From Blepharisma japonicum (Eukaryota > Ciliophora > Heterotrichea > Heterotrichida > Blepharismidae): a stretch of 64,000 bases of DNA. Shown piece by piece: positions 20,603-30,221 of this stretch. The first letter of the stretch is position 1, and every line of letters begins with the position of its first letter. The translations under genes were made by a program, and so were the position numbers. A model generated the notes under the pieces. The model did no database searches, was not told the origin of the DNA, and worked only from the letters and a program-made list of their open reading frames with translations. Location: assembly GCA_949751835.1 (NCBI GenBank), contig CATKHK010000077.1, positions 62,001 through 126,000 on the forward strand, in the 5' to 3' direction.

Positions 20603-20935
20603 TTAAAAGACTAGTTCTAATTCTTTCAGATCTCTCATAATGCCAATTAATTTAAGGTGCTGTCAAATTTTTGTTGAAGATAAACTGATCTTTTGAATAC
20701 TCCGTCTATAGATCTTATATGAATTTGCTTGCCCAACTAAAGCAGCATCCCATTAGTATGTATGTGTAAGAGTGTATTTTCCAAACGTTGGTACTGTGAT
20801 AGCTTGCTTGTCTTGATTTCTCAGGATAACATCCTTGATCAAATTTCTTTTTATTTTGAGCTGAATTCTGACTTGTGTTAAAAATTCCGCTCTATTTATA
20901 GCAGCTTTGTAGTTAATATCTAGCAAATCAGCCTC
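20603..20935 (-). pseudogene. eroded coding remnant
   Basis: A 111-codon minus-strand frame with ordinary amino acid composition (EADLLDINYKAAINRAEF, then NLIKDVILRNQDKQAI) but no ATG and one in-frame TAA after TLTHTY. Beyond that it continues WDAALVGQANSYK and one TGA/Trp to a final TAA. It lies directly downstream of 20974-21358 on the same strand, in another frame. It is probably the decayed 3' part of that gene or of a neighbour. Confidence 0.45.
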
Positions 20936-20973
20936 TTAGCATATGCTTGAAAATTTTTTTCAAGCCTTTAGAA

Positions 20974-21358
20974 TTAATAGATGCTGTCTTCTATGTCGCA
21001 AACTATTTGATATGCGTCCTCTTTCCCCATAAGATTTTCGATTGCTTTGTACAAGGATATCAATATTCCAGATGTTAAAGTATCTAGAGTATCTATCTGG
21101 CCAGTGAATTTTCTGAGAGTTGCTTGTATTCTCTCATCTTGAAGTGCTTCTAGCATAGCTTCTGCAGCTTCTACAAGTCTGTCTCTTAAATCTTCACGAT
21201 TAGAGCATTGCTCTATTTGCATTTCAAATAGCTCCTCAGCTTTACAAAAAACTTCAAATGCAGAAACTTAATATAAGGAGAAAAGCTGTGTACAATTCTT
21301 TATCTGGATCAAGTTTTTGACGAATTTCTTGAGCAAGATCGTGATTATATCTCATCAT
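20974..21358 (-). CDS. short helical protein, possibly truncated
   Basis: The second part is a clean helical frame (MQIEQCSNREDLRDRLVEAA to DIEDSIY). The only way I find to connect it to an upstream ATG (MMRYNHDLAQEIRQ) is removal of a 16-nt GT-AG segment at 21252-21267, which gives 122 aa without a stop. That intron starts GTTT and lacks the usual branch pattern, so a start at MQIEQ (82 aa, 20974-21222) is possible. The region downstream is eroded (20603-20935), so the whole locus may be a decaying gene. Confidence 0.5.
21252..21267 (-). other. candidate 16-nt intron
   Basis: GTTTCTGCATTTGAAG would restore frame between MMRYNHDL... and the AEELFEMQIEQ region. It departs from the GTA-N5-TA consensus. 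Confidence 0.35.
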
Positions 21359-21935
21359 TTTATTAATTATTTAATTAAATCAATTTTATTTAATATTAAC
21401 TTTAAAATTTTAAACCATTTTATTAGAGAATACTTTTAAAAATTTATTAAAAAATTGTAAGAGTATTCTGAAAAACGCATGCTAATTTTTAAAAAAATCA
21501 GAAGTGCAAGAGCAAATCTCAAAACTATTTTTTACAATAGTATATTTCTTTTAAATTATAAAGTTTAGTATTTAGAGCATCATTTATGGCGAATTGAAGT
21601 TTCATTGCTGCCATACCTTTGATATTATATTAAATTAAAAATAGTTAAAAAATTCTTTGCTTGGACCCATAAACAGAATGAATTTTAAAAAAATTAAAAG
21701 CTAATAATTAAATTATAGCATCTTTTTAAAACATATGATGATAGTTCTTAATATAAATTTCAGTCGAAAAATTAACATATTTATCATATGAACAAAAATA
21801 AGCACCTAAGCTGCTAGTTTTAATCACCCATTTTATCATAATTATATCTTTTGTGGCTTGGCTCCAGCATACATCCATATTAAAATTGGCTTGCTAAAGC
21901 CTAAATTGCAAGTTTAATGCAAAATTTACCTTTAA
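21359..21935. other. AT-rich spacer
   Basis: Nothing recognisable. Confidence 0.55.
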
Positions 21936-22319
21936 TTAAAATTTAAACTTATTAAATCCACTCACTTTGATTCCTCTCAAGCTGTATAGTCTTGGATCTT
22001 GCCATTGGTGTTGTAAAGGCAAGTAAATTCTGTCATTCTTTTTCATCGTTTTGAAGTAAAATAGGCCTGCTAGCCCTCGTGGAATCGGAATCATGACTCC
22101 TCCATCTCCATCTCCGTCACTATTATCCTCTTCATCAGACTTCTTTTTCTCCTCTTCAGACTCATGATCATTTTTGGCTTCTTTTTCTTCTTTCTCATGC
22201 TCGCTTTCTTTCTGTTCCTTTTTATTGCCTAAAAGCCCTTCAAGTCAGCCTAATAAGCCATTTTCCTCTTCTGGCTGTCGAGCTCGGAGAACGCTAAATC
22301 TTTTCGTTTGCCTTAGCAT
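21936..22319 (-). CDS. charged 127-aa hypothetical protein
   Basis: Seen only when TGA is read as Trp (LLGWLEGLLG near residue 24). The protein starts MLRQTKRFSVLRARQ, has a highly acidic/basic stretch of Glu and Lys (about 36-75), and then a more ordered C-terminal block (MIPIPRGLAGLFYFKTMKKN and LPLQHQWQDPRLYSLRG). The basic N-terminus with an amphipathic LLGWLEGLLG could be a targeting or membrane-binding helix. Its ATG lies 56 nt from the ATG of the divergent gene 22376-23167, so they probably share a promoter. Family not recognised. Confidence 0.65.
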
Positions 22320-22375
22320 TTTATTATTATAATTTTAGGCTATGGTATATATAAATCACGTGACGGATTTTATAA

Positions 22376-23167
22376 ATGGATTTATTCAACGATGTCCTTA
22401 TCACAGCTCGAAAAACTGATGAACAAGTCATAGACTCGTCTGAGCCAGAACCTGACAATACTTTAGACTTTTCTAGAATGAGTTTTTTTATCAATCCAGC
22501 CTTTAATGACGGACAAATGGCAAAGCCGTATACTCATTCAGCCCAATATATTCCAAAAAAACCCAAAAAAAGCAGAGTTAAAAAGAATGCGAAAACTTTT
22601 GAGCTCCAGCAGTTATTGGCGATATCAGAAATACGCTATTTTGAAGACACAAAAAAGCTGCAACAAGCGATTGTAAGGAATAAATCGCTGCAAACTGTAT
22701 TTTTGGTAGCGTTTTTGTATAAGATTTATCCGTTTATAAAAAGGTCAGTAATGATGGTCAGGAGTGTTTATTGGAACCGATGAAAAGGAATTAACGCAGA
22801 ATTAGGCACGAAGCCACTGCCTAATACTTTTAAATTGAGAGGTTTTCTTAACTTGTGGAGAAAAATCATGAAAAATCAGCTTTTAAGGTCATTTTTGATG
22901 TTTAAAGAGAGAGGAATTCTTTCGGAATTGCAGCTGCAGTATTATGGGATTGACTCAAGACTGAGATATAAAATATCTCGATATGTCCCGCCACCGAAAA
23001 CCATGAAAACAAATTTAGAAAAATTGGAATCTATGAAAGTGATTGATTCGCAAGAAAAACTGAAATTTGATAGTAAAATTCGAAAAGAATTTTCTAAAGT
23101 AATAAAGAAAAAAAGTGAAAATGATAGAAGGATAGAAAAAGTGATGGGAAAGACTTACTATCAATAA
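22376..23167 (+). CDS. basic hypothetical protein (263 aa)
   Basis: One frame through a TGA read as Trp (YWNRWKGINAELG). The N-terminus is acidic (MDLFNDVLITARKTDEQ), followed by a Lys-rich KKPKKSRVKKNAK, a hydrophobic patch (TVFLVAFLYKIYPFI) and a basic C-terminal helical region. The repeated pattern W-x-K or LWRKI after a basic helix is seen in ciliate proteins of unknown role, and I cannot name it further. Divergent partner of 21936-22319 with a very short shared upstream region. Confidence 0.7.
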
Positions 23168-23357
23168 TGTATTATATGATTATATTTATAATTTATATAA
23201 AATTCAAGCGCTTCTTTTTCATGAATTCTTTCTTTTTATAGTAAAAACTTATGCAATTTTTAGTAATGAAAATTATTGAATAATTTTTCAAATTTCTTTA
23301 AAAATCATCCTATTTATTTCTGGCTATCTCAAATTTATATATTTTTAATTTATTTGA

Positions 23358-23843
23358 TTATTCCATCTCTGCCCACTTATTTTCTTCTCTCACCTGTGCT
23401 TCTTCTTCAGGGGTGAAATCATTTTCAATATTAAAAGTCCTTCTGATCTCTTCTGGAGTCTTTCCTTTCAGCATGGAAGCAATTTTAGCGCAGCACAAAT
23501 CAAGTAAAGATTTTATATCTAAGTAGTTTGCTGCCAAAATGAGTTCGAAAAGTATTTCATGCTCCAGCTCAACGAAAGCAGCGTCCCATGCTGGAACCAC
23601 CTCTTGCATGACTGCAGATCTTAAAGGTTTTTCAATTTCTGGAGGTGTTGAGTCTTTGTAGTGTCTAGAGTACTCTATCACTTTTTCAAGGATAGCGGCT
23701 TTTACATTGGGAAGAGGTATTTCTTCATCAGTGCCAGAGTCTTCTACCATGTTTTTGATCAGCTGGGACTTGCAAGCCACGCTTTCTTCCACTTCAAATG
23801 TCTGCCCTTCTTGACTCTGTAGCTTGAGTTTGATTTCTGCCAT
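23358..23843 (-). CDS. SKP1: SKP1, SCF ubiquitin ligase adaptor
   Basis: 161 aa, full length for SKP1. The N-terminal BTB/POZ fold (IKLKLQSQEGQTFEVEE, then SQLIKNMVEDSG) binds cullin-1. The C-terminal half contains the invariant WDAAFVE, LILAANYLDIKSLLDLCC and the F-box binding end GKTPEEIRRTFNIENDFTPEEE with ENKWAEME. It links F-box proteins to CUL1 in SCF E3 ligases for regulated protein degradation in nucleus and cytosol. No intron or TGA is needed. Complete and probably functional. Confidence 0.97.
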   Translation of the reverse strand: MAEIKLKLQSQEGQTFEVEESVACKSQLIKNMVEDSGTDEEIPLPNVKAAILEKVIEYSRHYKDSTPPEIEKPLRSAVMQEVVPAWDAAFVELEHEILFELILAANYLDIKSLLDLCCAKIASMLKGKTPEEIRRTFNIENDFTPEEEAQVREENKWAEME

Positions 23844-24062
23844 ATAATTATTATAAATATCTGATTAGACTTGAGCTAATATGAACTAAGAGTTATCTGA
23901 TTAAAAAGTATATCAAAATTTACTATAATTTTATATAATAATTCAGTAAGCCAAAGTTGCAGTTTCTTTTAATTATAAATTTTGATTTAAAACAATAGAT
24001 TTCTTATATTTTCTAAATAATTTTTGTTTTTCATAATTCAAGAATATTAGATTATAAAATAA

Positions 24063-25661
24063 ATGGAAGTAATAAGTAAAAGACGCAAAGTAATTTCAAA
24101 TCAGCTCGCAGAGGACCCATTAGCTCTCTTTTCCTCCCCAGATAGAAAAACCGAAGCTGTAAGAATCATCTTACAAAGCTTGCGTGAATTTGGTTTTGAG
24201 TAACCTTTACACAGTAAATCAGCAGCGCAGCTCGAAATGGACTCCGGTATCAAGCTCGAAAACGAGAACGTCGAAAAGTTCAAAAAAGGCATCATTGAAG
24301 GCCAATGAGACCAAGTGACATCAATAGTCCCTGAATTTAACATCCAAGCCTCCAAACAATCAAAAATTCATTTTTGTTTAAAAGAACAGAAATACCTAGA
24401 ACTTATCGAACATGGCGATTTTCAGCGAGCCTTGGACTGTTTAAGAAATGAATTGACCCCAAACCACCAAGAAGACCATGAAAAGCTTCACAAGCTTGCT
24501 AGCCATTTATTATGCCAATCTCCAGATGAGCTTAAAAGGACAGCAGACTGGACAGGCTCATCTTCACAAGCTAGACAGCAGCTGTTAAAAAAGGTCCAAT
24601 ATTTTATACCCCCAGATATCATGATTCCGCCTGATAGGCTTCAATTGTTGCTCTCCCAAGCTTTGACGCACCAAATATCTGAATGCAAATATCATAGAGA
24701 TTTTAAAGACACCCACAGTCTATTAGAAGACCATATGTGCGAAAATCAGCTTTTTTCTGCTAAAAATATACAGACGATTGAAGGAGGTAATGAAGAAGAA
24801 GTATGAGACGTGGTTTTTAGTAATAATGGAGAAGCAATGGCCAGTATATGTAAAAATACTACAATAAGTATATGGAATTTCACTGAGCAAGGCTTTACGA
24901 AAAGGTTTGACATTTTAAATTCACATGACCACAATGTGCTGAGCGTCTCATGAAGCCCTAATAATGATAGAATTCTTAGTACTGGAGCTGATGGGGTTAT
25001 AAAGCTCTGAAACGCCCAGACTGGAGAGTTTATAAGCGAGTTTAAAGAACATACAGATAAAGTTACCAGCAGCGAGTGGTTAAATGACAGAGAATTTATA
25101 TCAGGAGGGGTCGATAGGAAATTCATGGTCTGGAAATGTGCAGGCGAAAAGCAAAAATTGCTAGACATCAGGGTGCGGCAGCTTCAAAAATCAGAAAACA
25201 GCAAAATCGTCGCAATTTTGAACGCTGCCATAAACGAAGTAATAATTTACAATATAGAAACACACGAAGAAATCACCAGGATAAAAGAAGATGACAAGAT
25301 CACCTGCATCTCCTTATCAAGCTCTGGTAATGAGCTTATTACCAATGTAAGCTTAACCGACCCTCATTTAAACCTATGGAACATCCAAACTGGCTGCCTC
25401 ATCCAATTGTATAAAGGCCACTTACAAGAAAAATACCAATTAAAACCTTGCTTTATTGGGCTAAAAGAAGAGCTTATCGCCTGTGGAAGCGAAGACGGAA
25501 GCATTTTTATATGAAATAAGCTCCATGGGACTGTGCTAGTAACGCTAAAAGATCATACTGGCCCTGTTAATTCAATTGCATATTCCAGACTCAGACCACA
25601 CTGCTTGGTATCTGCAAGTGACGATGGGTCGTTAAAGGTTTGGTCTTTAACAGATAATTAA
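24063..25661 (+). CDS. WDR26/GID7-like LisH-CTLH-WD40 protein
   Basis: 527 aa after splicing a 15-nt intron at 24200-24214. It starts MEVISKRRKV; a LisH helix pair (REFGFDKSAAQLEMDSGI) is followed by CTLH (FKKGIIEGQWDQVTSIVPEF, then LELIEHGDFQRALDCLRNEL). WD40 blades run from about residue 235 to the end. WDR26/Gid7 is a subunit of the CTLH/GID E3 ubiquitin ligase. TGA encodes conserved Trp at EGQWDQ, EVWDVVF, SVSWSPN, KLWNAQ and FIWNKL. The stop TAA is 7 nt from the stop of the convergent gene 25669-26283. Somewhat shorter than animal WDR26 but all domains are present. Confidence 0.93.
24200..24214 (+). other. 15-nt intron
   Basis: GTAACCTTTACACAG; contains the in-frame TAA. Splicing restores the LisH motif GFDKSAAQLE. 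Confidence 0.92.
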
Positions 25662-25668
25662 TAGAGAA

Positions 25669-26283
25669 TTAATAATAAGGTTTGTATAAGCCTTTGAAGG
25701 AAAAAAACTCCTTGGGACGAGTCTCTTTGACTAAGGAAATGGGCTCGTCACTCGGGGTTGATCTTTTGTAAAGCTCCTCGATTGGAGTTTCTTCAGTTAT
25801 TTGACGGCGGGATGGCTTTGGAATAGAAATCGATTTGGGGGCTTCTGGGAGCGGCTCTTCAAAATTGAGGGACTCTTTGGAAGAATTGTAATGGAGTTCT
25901 GGCTGAGGCTGGGAGATGGTAAAGGAAAAAATTGAGTCAATTTCTTTGGAAAGATCGTCAAGGTCAAGAGAAATGGACTTTATCATATCGAGGCCGAGAA
26001 GGGTTGGGGCAAAGGTGTGGCGACGGTAGGAGGGATTTGGCTGCTCTTCGACGTCGCTGGTTTCTTCGCCTTCTGCTGGGCCTTCATCACTTCCTTCTTC
26101 GCTTCCTTCTTCACTACCTTCTTCACTTCCTTCTTCACTACCTTCTTCTTCACCGCTACCTTCTTCTTCTCCGCTACCTTCCTCTTCTTCACTGCCTTCC
26201 TCTTCACTACCTTCCTCTTCGCTGCCTTCCTCTTCTTCACTGCCTTCCTCTTCTTCACTTTCTTCTTCTTTCTTTTTCGGCAT
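25669..26283 (-). CDS. acidic Glu/Gly/Ser-repeat protein
   Basis: 204 aa. It starts MPKKKEEESEEEEGSEEE, and the first ~75 residues are a degenerate tandem run of EEGSEE-type units. The remainder is unique sequence: SYRRHTFAPTLLGLDMIKSI, LHYNSSKESLNFEEP and a C-terminal block ELYKRSTPSDEPISLVKETR ending KGLYKPYY. The conserved-looking tail suggests a short binding motif. No enzyme domain. Its stop is only 7 nt from the WDR26-like stop. The reverse strand of the repeat also stays open, but that is a by-product of the simple sequence. Confidence 0.7.
   Translation of the reverse strand: MPKKKEEESEEEEGSEEEEGSEEEGSEEEGSEEEEGSGEEEGSGEEEGSEEGSEEGSEEGSEEGSDEGPAEGEETSDVEEQPNPSYRRHTFAPTLLGLDMIKSISLDLDDLSKEIDSIFSFTISQPQPELHYNSSKESLNFEEPLPEAPKSISIPKPSRRQITEETPIEELYKRSTPSDEPISLVKETRPKEFFSFKGLYKPYY
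26060..26268 (-). repeat. GAA/GGA/AGT-rich tandem coding repeat
   Basis: Degenerate 12-18 nt units encoding EEGSEE within the acidic protein; likely to vary in length between strains. Confidence 0.75.
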
Positions 26284-26397
26284 TTTATTTTAAATTTTGT
26301 TCTGAATGTTAAAGTTATCAAAAATCTTATATAAAAAATTTAATCTATATAAGTAAATCTGTAGAAAGTTTTGGATTAAATATGAATTCGGCTTATA

Positions 26398-27396
26398 ATG
26401 TGGAATAAAATGGAAAAGATAGAAAATCGGGAAGATTGTAGAAACACTTCACAAGCTCAGCCTTGAAAACAGTATGAAGCTCTAAAACAAAAAATACTTT
26501 TTGTCAATCAGTTTTTGATTGAAGATCCAAAAACTCAGGCTGAAGACATTTTACGATCTCTAAGCTCACTCTCTGTCAGTTTTTTTCAGAATATTGACTC
26601 CTTGTATTATAATTCTATTGAAATTCTTCCAGATATTTTAAGTGATAAAAGCTGGGTAAATATAAATAACAGTTTTTATCCAGCTTCTAACTTTCCCGAA
26701 AGCGATTTTGCTTGCTACAATTTTAAAAATGGAGATCACTACATAGGACAATGAAAAAATGGAAAATTCAATGGCAAAGGACTTTACTATTTCCAGGATG
26801 AAAAAAACTACGATGTGAGATTTCACAATAATGGTATAGATGATGGTATAAATAGCTATTTAAATGGAAATATATACTGGGGGTCCTTTGTTGATGGGGT
26901 AAAAGACGGCTGGGGAATACAAATATACACAAACGGGAATAAGTACCAAGGAAAGTGGGAAAATGATTTACCAAATGGAAAAGGGAAATTTTGGTATGCG
27001 CTTGGAGACTATTGTGAAGGTGTATTTTTTAATGGAAAGCTAGCTGGCAAAGGAACAGAAAAATATGAGAATGGCGATATTTATAATGGAGGGTTTATTA
27101 ATGGCTTAAAGTATGGACACGGTGTTTATGTTTTTGCATGTGGAGGCTATTATGAAGGAGATTGAATAAATGATGAAAAGTATGGAAAAGGGAAAATGGT
27201 TTATAAAACAGGGGGATATTATGAAGGAGAATGAAAAGATGATATCAAGAATGGGTACGGGCATGAAGTTTTTGCAAATGGAGAATCTTATGTAGGATAT
27301 TTCAAAAATGGCCTGAAAAGTGGAACAGGAAAATATTACTTTAGTGCTGGAAATTGGACAGAAGGGTTATGGATGAATGATAAAATTTTAATTTAA
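26398..27396 (+). CDS. MORN-repeat protein 2
   Basis: 332 aa with TGA as Trp. Start is ATG at 26398 (MWNKMEKIENRED); ATG at 26410 in the same frame is possible. The first ~110 residues are helical and unique. From about residue 112 there are around nine MORN-type repeats (HYIGQWKNGKFNGKG, KYQGKWENDLPNGKG, YYEGDWINDEKYGKG, YYEGEWKDDIKNGYG). Three of the repeat Trp are TGA and others TGG. It is likely a membrane- or cytoskeleton-associated scaffold. Not a close copy of the IQ/MORN protein at 4129-5091, since it lacks the IQ motif. Confidence 0.85.
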
Positions 27397-27466
27397 TTAA
27401 AAAGCCACATTATTTATATACATTTCTATGCAAATTCTTCTCTAAGAAGTATTAAAGCTTATTAAA

Positions 27467-28153
27467 ATGGCCGGGAATCGAGAAAATCCATTATCAGCTT
27501 TACAGCCCGAAGAGTATTTAGAAAAAACAGGCGTCACTGCAGTTCTTAAAGATCTCATGACAGTTTTACTAGAAAACCGCCCAGAAAACCCAGTCCAGTT
27601 CATCTCAGAATATCTAAAAACTTCATCCCAGTCCTGTACAGGGATATTAAAAAGTTATAAATTAATCAAATTATGCAGAGAAGAGCACGACTCTTTTATG
27701 GACAACCTTGTCTCAGCTTATATGAATTTAGACTCAAAAAGAGGTGGAAATAATGCAGGATTGACTGGCAGTGAATATTTAAAGCTGATAAGGATGCTAT
27801 GTCTAGATTTTCCAAGCGAAATTGTAGAAGAAGTGCTCGGAGTTCTAGGAAAGCGAGAGTCTGATGTGGTGGTTTTTGAAGAATTTATTTCAGGGATACA
27901 GACTGTGCTATTGTATGAAGATTTTTTAATTGAGGCAGAAACTATTTTTCATTATTTGGATAGAGAAAACCAAGGACGAATTAGTGTGCAGAAGTTTTTT
28001 AAGGCGATTGACAAGCTAAACTTGTATAAAACAGGTTTAAGAGTCCCGCCTACAGATGATTTAAAAAGTGCGATAAGGACTCTTACTATTGATCCTACAG
28101 GGTCAATAAATTTTGAAGAATTTGCTTTGGCGTTATTTAAAACTACTATTTAA
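27467..28153 (+). CDS. RIIa/DPY-30-like and EF-hand-like protein, possibly tubulin polyglutamylase complex subunit
   Basis: 228 aa, continuous frame. Residues about 13-50 (PEEYLEKTGVTAVLKDLMTV, ENRPENPVQFISEYLK) form an RIIa/DPY-30 dimerisation-docking motif like those of axonemal and kinase-anchoring proteins. The rest is helical with two EF-hand-like pairs (FLIEAETIFHYLDRENQGRI and LTIDPTGSINFEEFALAL), the latter with a partly conserved Ca2+ loop. TPGS1 of the tubulin polyglutamylase complex combines a similar N-terminus with a helical body, so this is a reasonable but unproven identity. A ciliary role is likely. Confidence 0.7.
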   Translation: MAGNRENPLSALQPEEYLEKTGVTAVLKDLMTVLLENRPENPVQFISEYLKTSSQSCTGILKSYKLIKLCREEHDSFMDNLVSAYMNLDSKRGGNNAGLTGSEYLKLIRMLCLDFPSEIVEEVLGVLGKRESDVVVFEEFISGIQTVLLYEDFLIEAETIFHYLDRENQGRISVQKFFKAIDKLNLYKTGLRVPPTDDLKSAIRTLTIDPTGSINFEEFALALFKTTI

Positions 28154-28681
28154 AAGGAAATAATTTTTGTGAAATAATTTTAATTTCTTTAATAAATTAA
28201 TATTATCAAAAACTAAGGAAGCTTAAAAATTAATTAAATTATATATAAGATATTCCCAAAATAAAATAATAAATTAGCAAGCTTATTTCCTCATTTAGCT
28301 CCACGCTATCTGAAAAATTATATCATAAAATTTTGAATCTTTTCCCATTTTTACGAGCGACTAAAAATTGTCGATAAAAATATGGAAGACGCCTAGAAAT
28401 CTGTCAGGTGCTCTCCATCTCTCAAATCGTTTAATTCATCCATTTAATTCCTTACTTATTCCTTATACCTTCCAGGAAACATGTAAATCCTTAGCCTATC
28501 CCTTGAAATCCCCAGAAACTGACTCTTAGTCATTGCTTAGTCTAAATTATCTATGAGAATTGGATAGTCGAGATTCTGACTGTTCCCAATCAAAAGGCGC
28601 GAAAAATACTCTCTATCCCCACAGTCAGTCGGTCTAAGCAAAAATTAAAAACCATGGCCAGATAGCTAATTCTAAAAATTA
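28154..28681. other. spacer with a less AT-rich block
   Basis: The first ~180 nt are AT-rich. From about 28345 to 28640 base composition is more even, with small inverted repeats (CGACTAAAAATTGTCG), yet no frame stays open on either strand. It could be a noncoding RNA or promoter region; no known RNA family recognised. Confidence 0.4.
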
Positions 28682-29161
28682 ATGGGCAATAAAGCATCTC
28701 AACTTGACTCAAACCAGATTGAGATCATTTTATCCCCAGATGAACTGCGAAGGTCGAAGAACGCATTTTTCGTTTTTGATCAAGCTGGCCTTGGAGAAAT
28801 TGAGATTGGCCAAATTGCAAGAATGATGCAAGGACTAGGCCACACCCTGTCATACACAGAAATTAGGTCTATGATAGAAAAAGCTAAAATAAAGCGAACT
28901 TTTACATTAAATCAGTGGCTGCAAATGCAAGCACGAAGAAAAATTGAGATGCAATTCAAAGAGAAGGTGGTTGACGCTTATAAGGACTTTGAAAGATGCG
29001 GATCAAGCAAAATGAGCCTTACTGATGTCAGAGAAACTGTGGCATCGCTAGAAGGTGACCTTTCTCCAGCCAGGGCTGAAGAAATCCTGAGAGAATCAGT
29101 AAAAGATGAGCCAGTCAGTCCAAGGTTCAATGAGTTCATTAAGGTGGTTGTAGGCAAATAA
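28682..29161 (+). CDS. EF-hand-fold protein with N-myristoylation signal, copy 1
   Basis: 159 aa of calmodulin/centrin/myosin-light-chain type. It starts MGNKASQLDS, fitting the N-myristoylation signal (Gly2, Ser6), followed by a bilobed helical body. The first EF loop is degenerate (FDQAGLGEIEIGQIARMMQG: acidic ligand missing at position 3), and the others keep no full Ca2+ loop. It probably acts as a Ca2+-insensitive light chain or adaptor at membranes. Tandem paralogue at 29687-30169 on the same strand. Confidence 0.8.
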   Translation: MGNKASQLDSNQIEIILSPDELRRSKNAFFVFDQAGLGEIEIGQIARMMQGLGHTLSYTEIRSMIEKAKIKRTFTLNQWLQMQARRKIEMQFKEKVVDAYKDFERCGSSKMSLTDVRETVASLEGDLSPARAEEILRESVKDEPVSPRFNEFIKVVVGK

Positions 29162-29686
29162 TGATAAATTAAACTTTTTTCAATAAAATTTCCTGAATTT
29201 TGAATGAAGTTTTTTTATTCGTAACCGATAAATTTGAAATTTAACGTAAGTAAAGACGTTTTTATAAGAAAAATACAAATATTAATTAGCTAGGAAATAT
29301 TAAAGAAGCATGTAATAGTCCAAAGGAAGAACAAGATAATAAAACAAATTTAGTTTGCATATAATTTAATTTTAAATTTAAAAGTAATTTGCATATAAAT
29401 GCTAAAAATCAATTTTTAAAGACTATTTTCTATTTAATATTATTTTTAAATTGATTTTCACCAATCAGTCAAATCTTCAGTAATTCTAAAATCATATCTA
29501 ATATTATCTCATTTCATCCATAGCTGAAAATTTATTCCTCTTTTTCTATATAAATTACCTTATTAACCCTCCCCAATATTCTTCATCCCATCCTTATTTA
29601 TTTTTCCCTCTTCAAAATCTATAAGACCCTTCTCCCTTACAATCAGAAAATTCTAGCTAAAACAGGAAAACTCTTATAATAAATAA
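29162..29686. other. AT-rich spacer between tandem paralogues
   Basis: No coding remnant or RNA gene seen. A pyrimidine-rich stretch (about 29570-29640) lies upstream of copy 2. Confidence 0.5.
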
Positions 29687-30169
29687 ATGGGAAACAAGGT
29701 ATCTAAATCAAACCAGAGCCAAAATGCAAGCATATTGACTCCAGAACAAATTCAAGAATACACTGAAGCCTTTTATATCTTCGACCAAGCTGGAGATGGC
29801 GAAATCGAAGTTGCAAGCATATGGCCAATGATGAGTGCATTAGGTCAGTGCATTCCGAATACTGACCTACGAAGACTTATGGCCTATGCGAAGGTGAAAA
29901 ACACCTTTTCATTAAAGCAATTTTTAAAAATCCAAGAAATGCGAATAGTCGAACAAAAAATCAAGGAAAAATTGGTAGAAGCCTTTAAGTGCTACGAAGT
30001 CGGAGGAAACTTTGAAGAAACCTTCGACAATATAAAAAACACCCTAGAAGAGGCACAAGTTGACTTGTCAATGGGAAAGTTTGAAGAACTGGCACGGGAA
30101 ACCTTAGAAGGAGAAGGCGATTACCGATATGAAGAATTCCTGAAAATGATCACAAATAAGGTTGGATAA
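29687..30169 (+). CDS. EF-hand-fold protein with N-myristoylation signal, copy 2
   Basis: 160 aa, clear paralogue of 28682-29161 (same MGNK start, same FDQAG-x-GEIE loop, same FSLKQFLKIQEMR/FTLNQWLQMQARR block), though strongly diverged. The first loop here, DQAGDGEIE, regains an acidic residue at position 5 but still has Ala at position 3, so Ca2+ binding is doubtful. The MGNKVS start supports myristoylation. Probably arose by tandem duplication; the C-terminal lobe differs most. Confidence 0.8.
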   Translation: MGNKVSKSNQSQNASILTPEQIQEYTEAFYIFDQAGDGEIEVASIWPMMSALGQCIPNTDLRRLMAYAKVKNTFSLKQFLKIQEMRIVEQKIKEKLVEAFKCYEVGGNFEETFDNIKNTLEEAQVDLSMGKFEELARETLEGEGDYRYEEFLKMITNKVG

Positions 30170-30221
30170 TTTCTGTATTTTTTAATACTGAATTAACTAA
30201 ATTATGTGTATATAATCTCTC

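Noticed and set aside
24090-24104. GTAATTTCAAATCAG near the start of the WDR26-like gene
   Set aside because: 15 nt with A at position 10 but no T at 9; both spliced and unspliced versions read well, so I left it as coding.
25932-26334. Long open frames on the plus strand rich in Leu, Phe and Thr
   Set aside because: Antisense shadows of the Glu/Gly/Ser repeat; simple sequence keeps several frames open.
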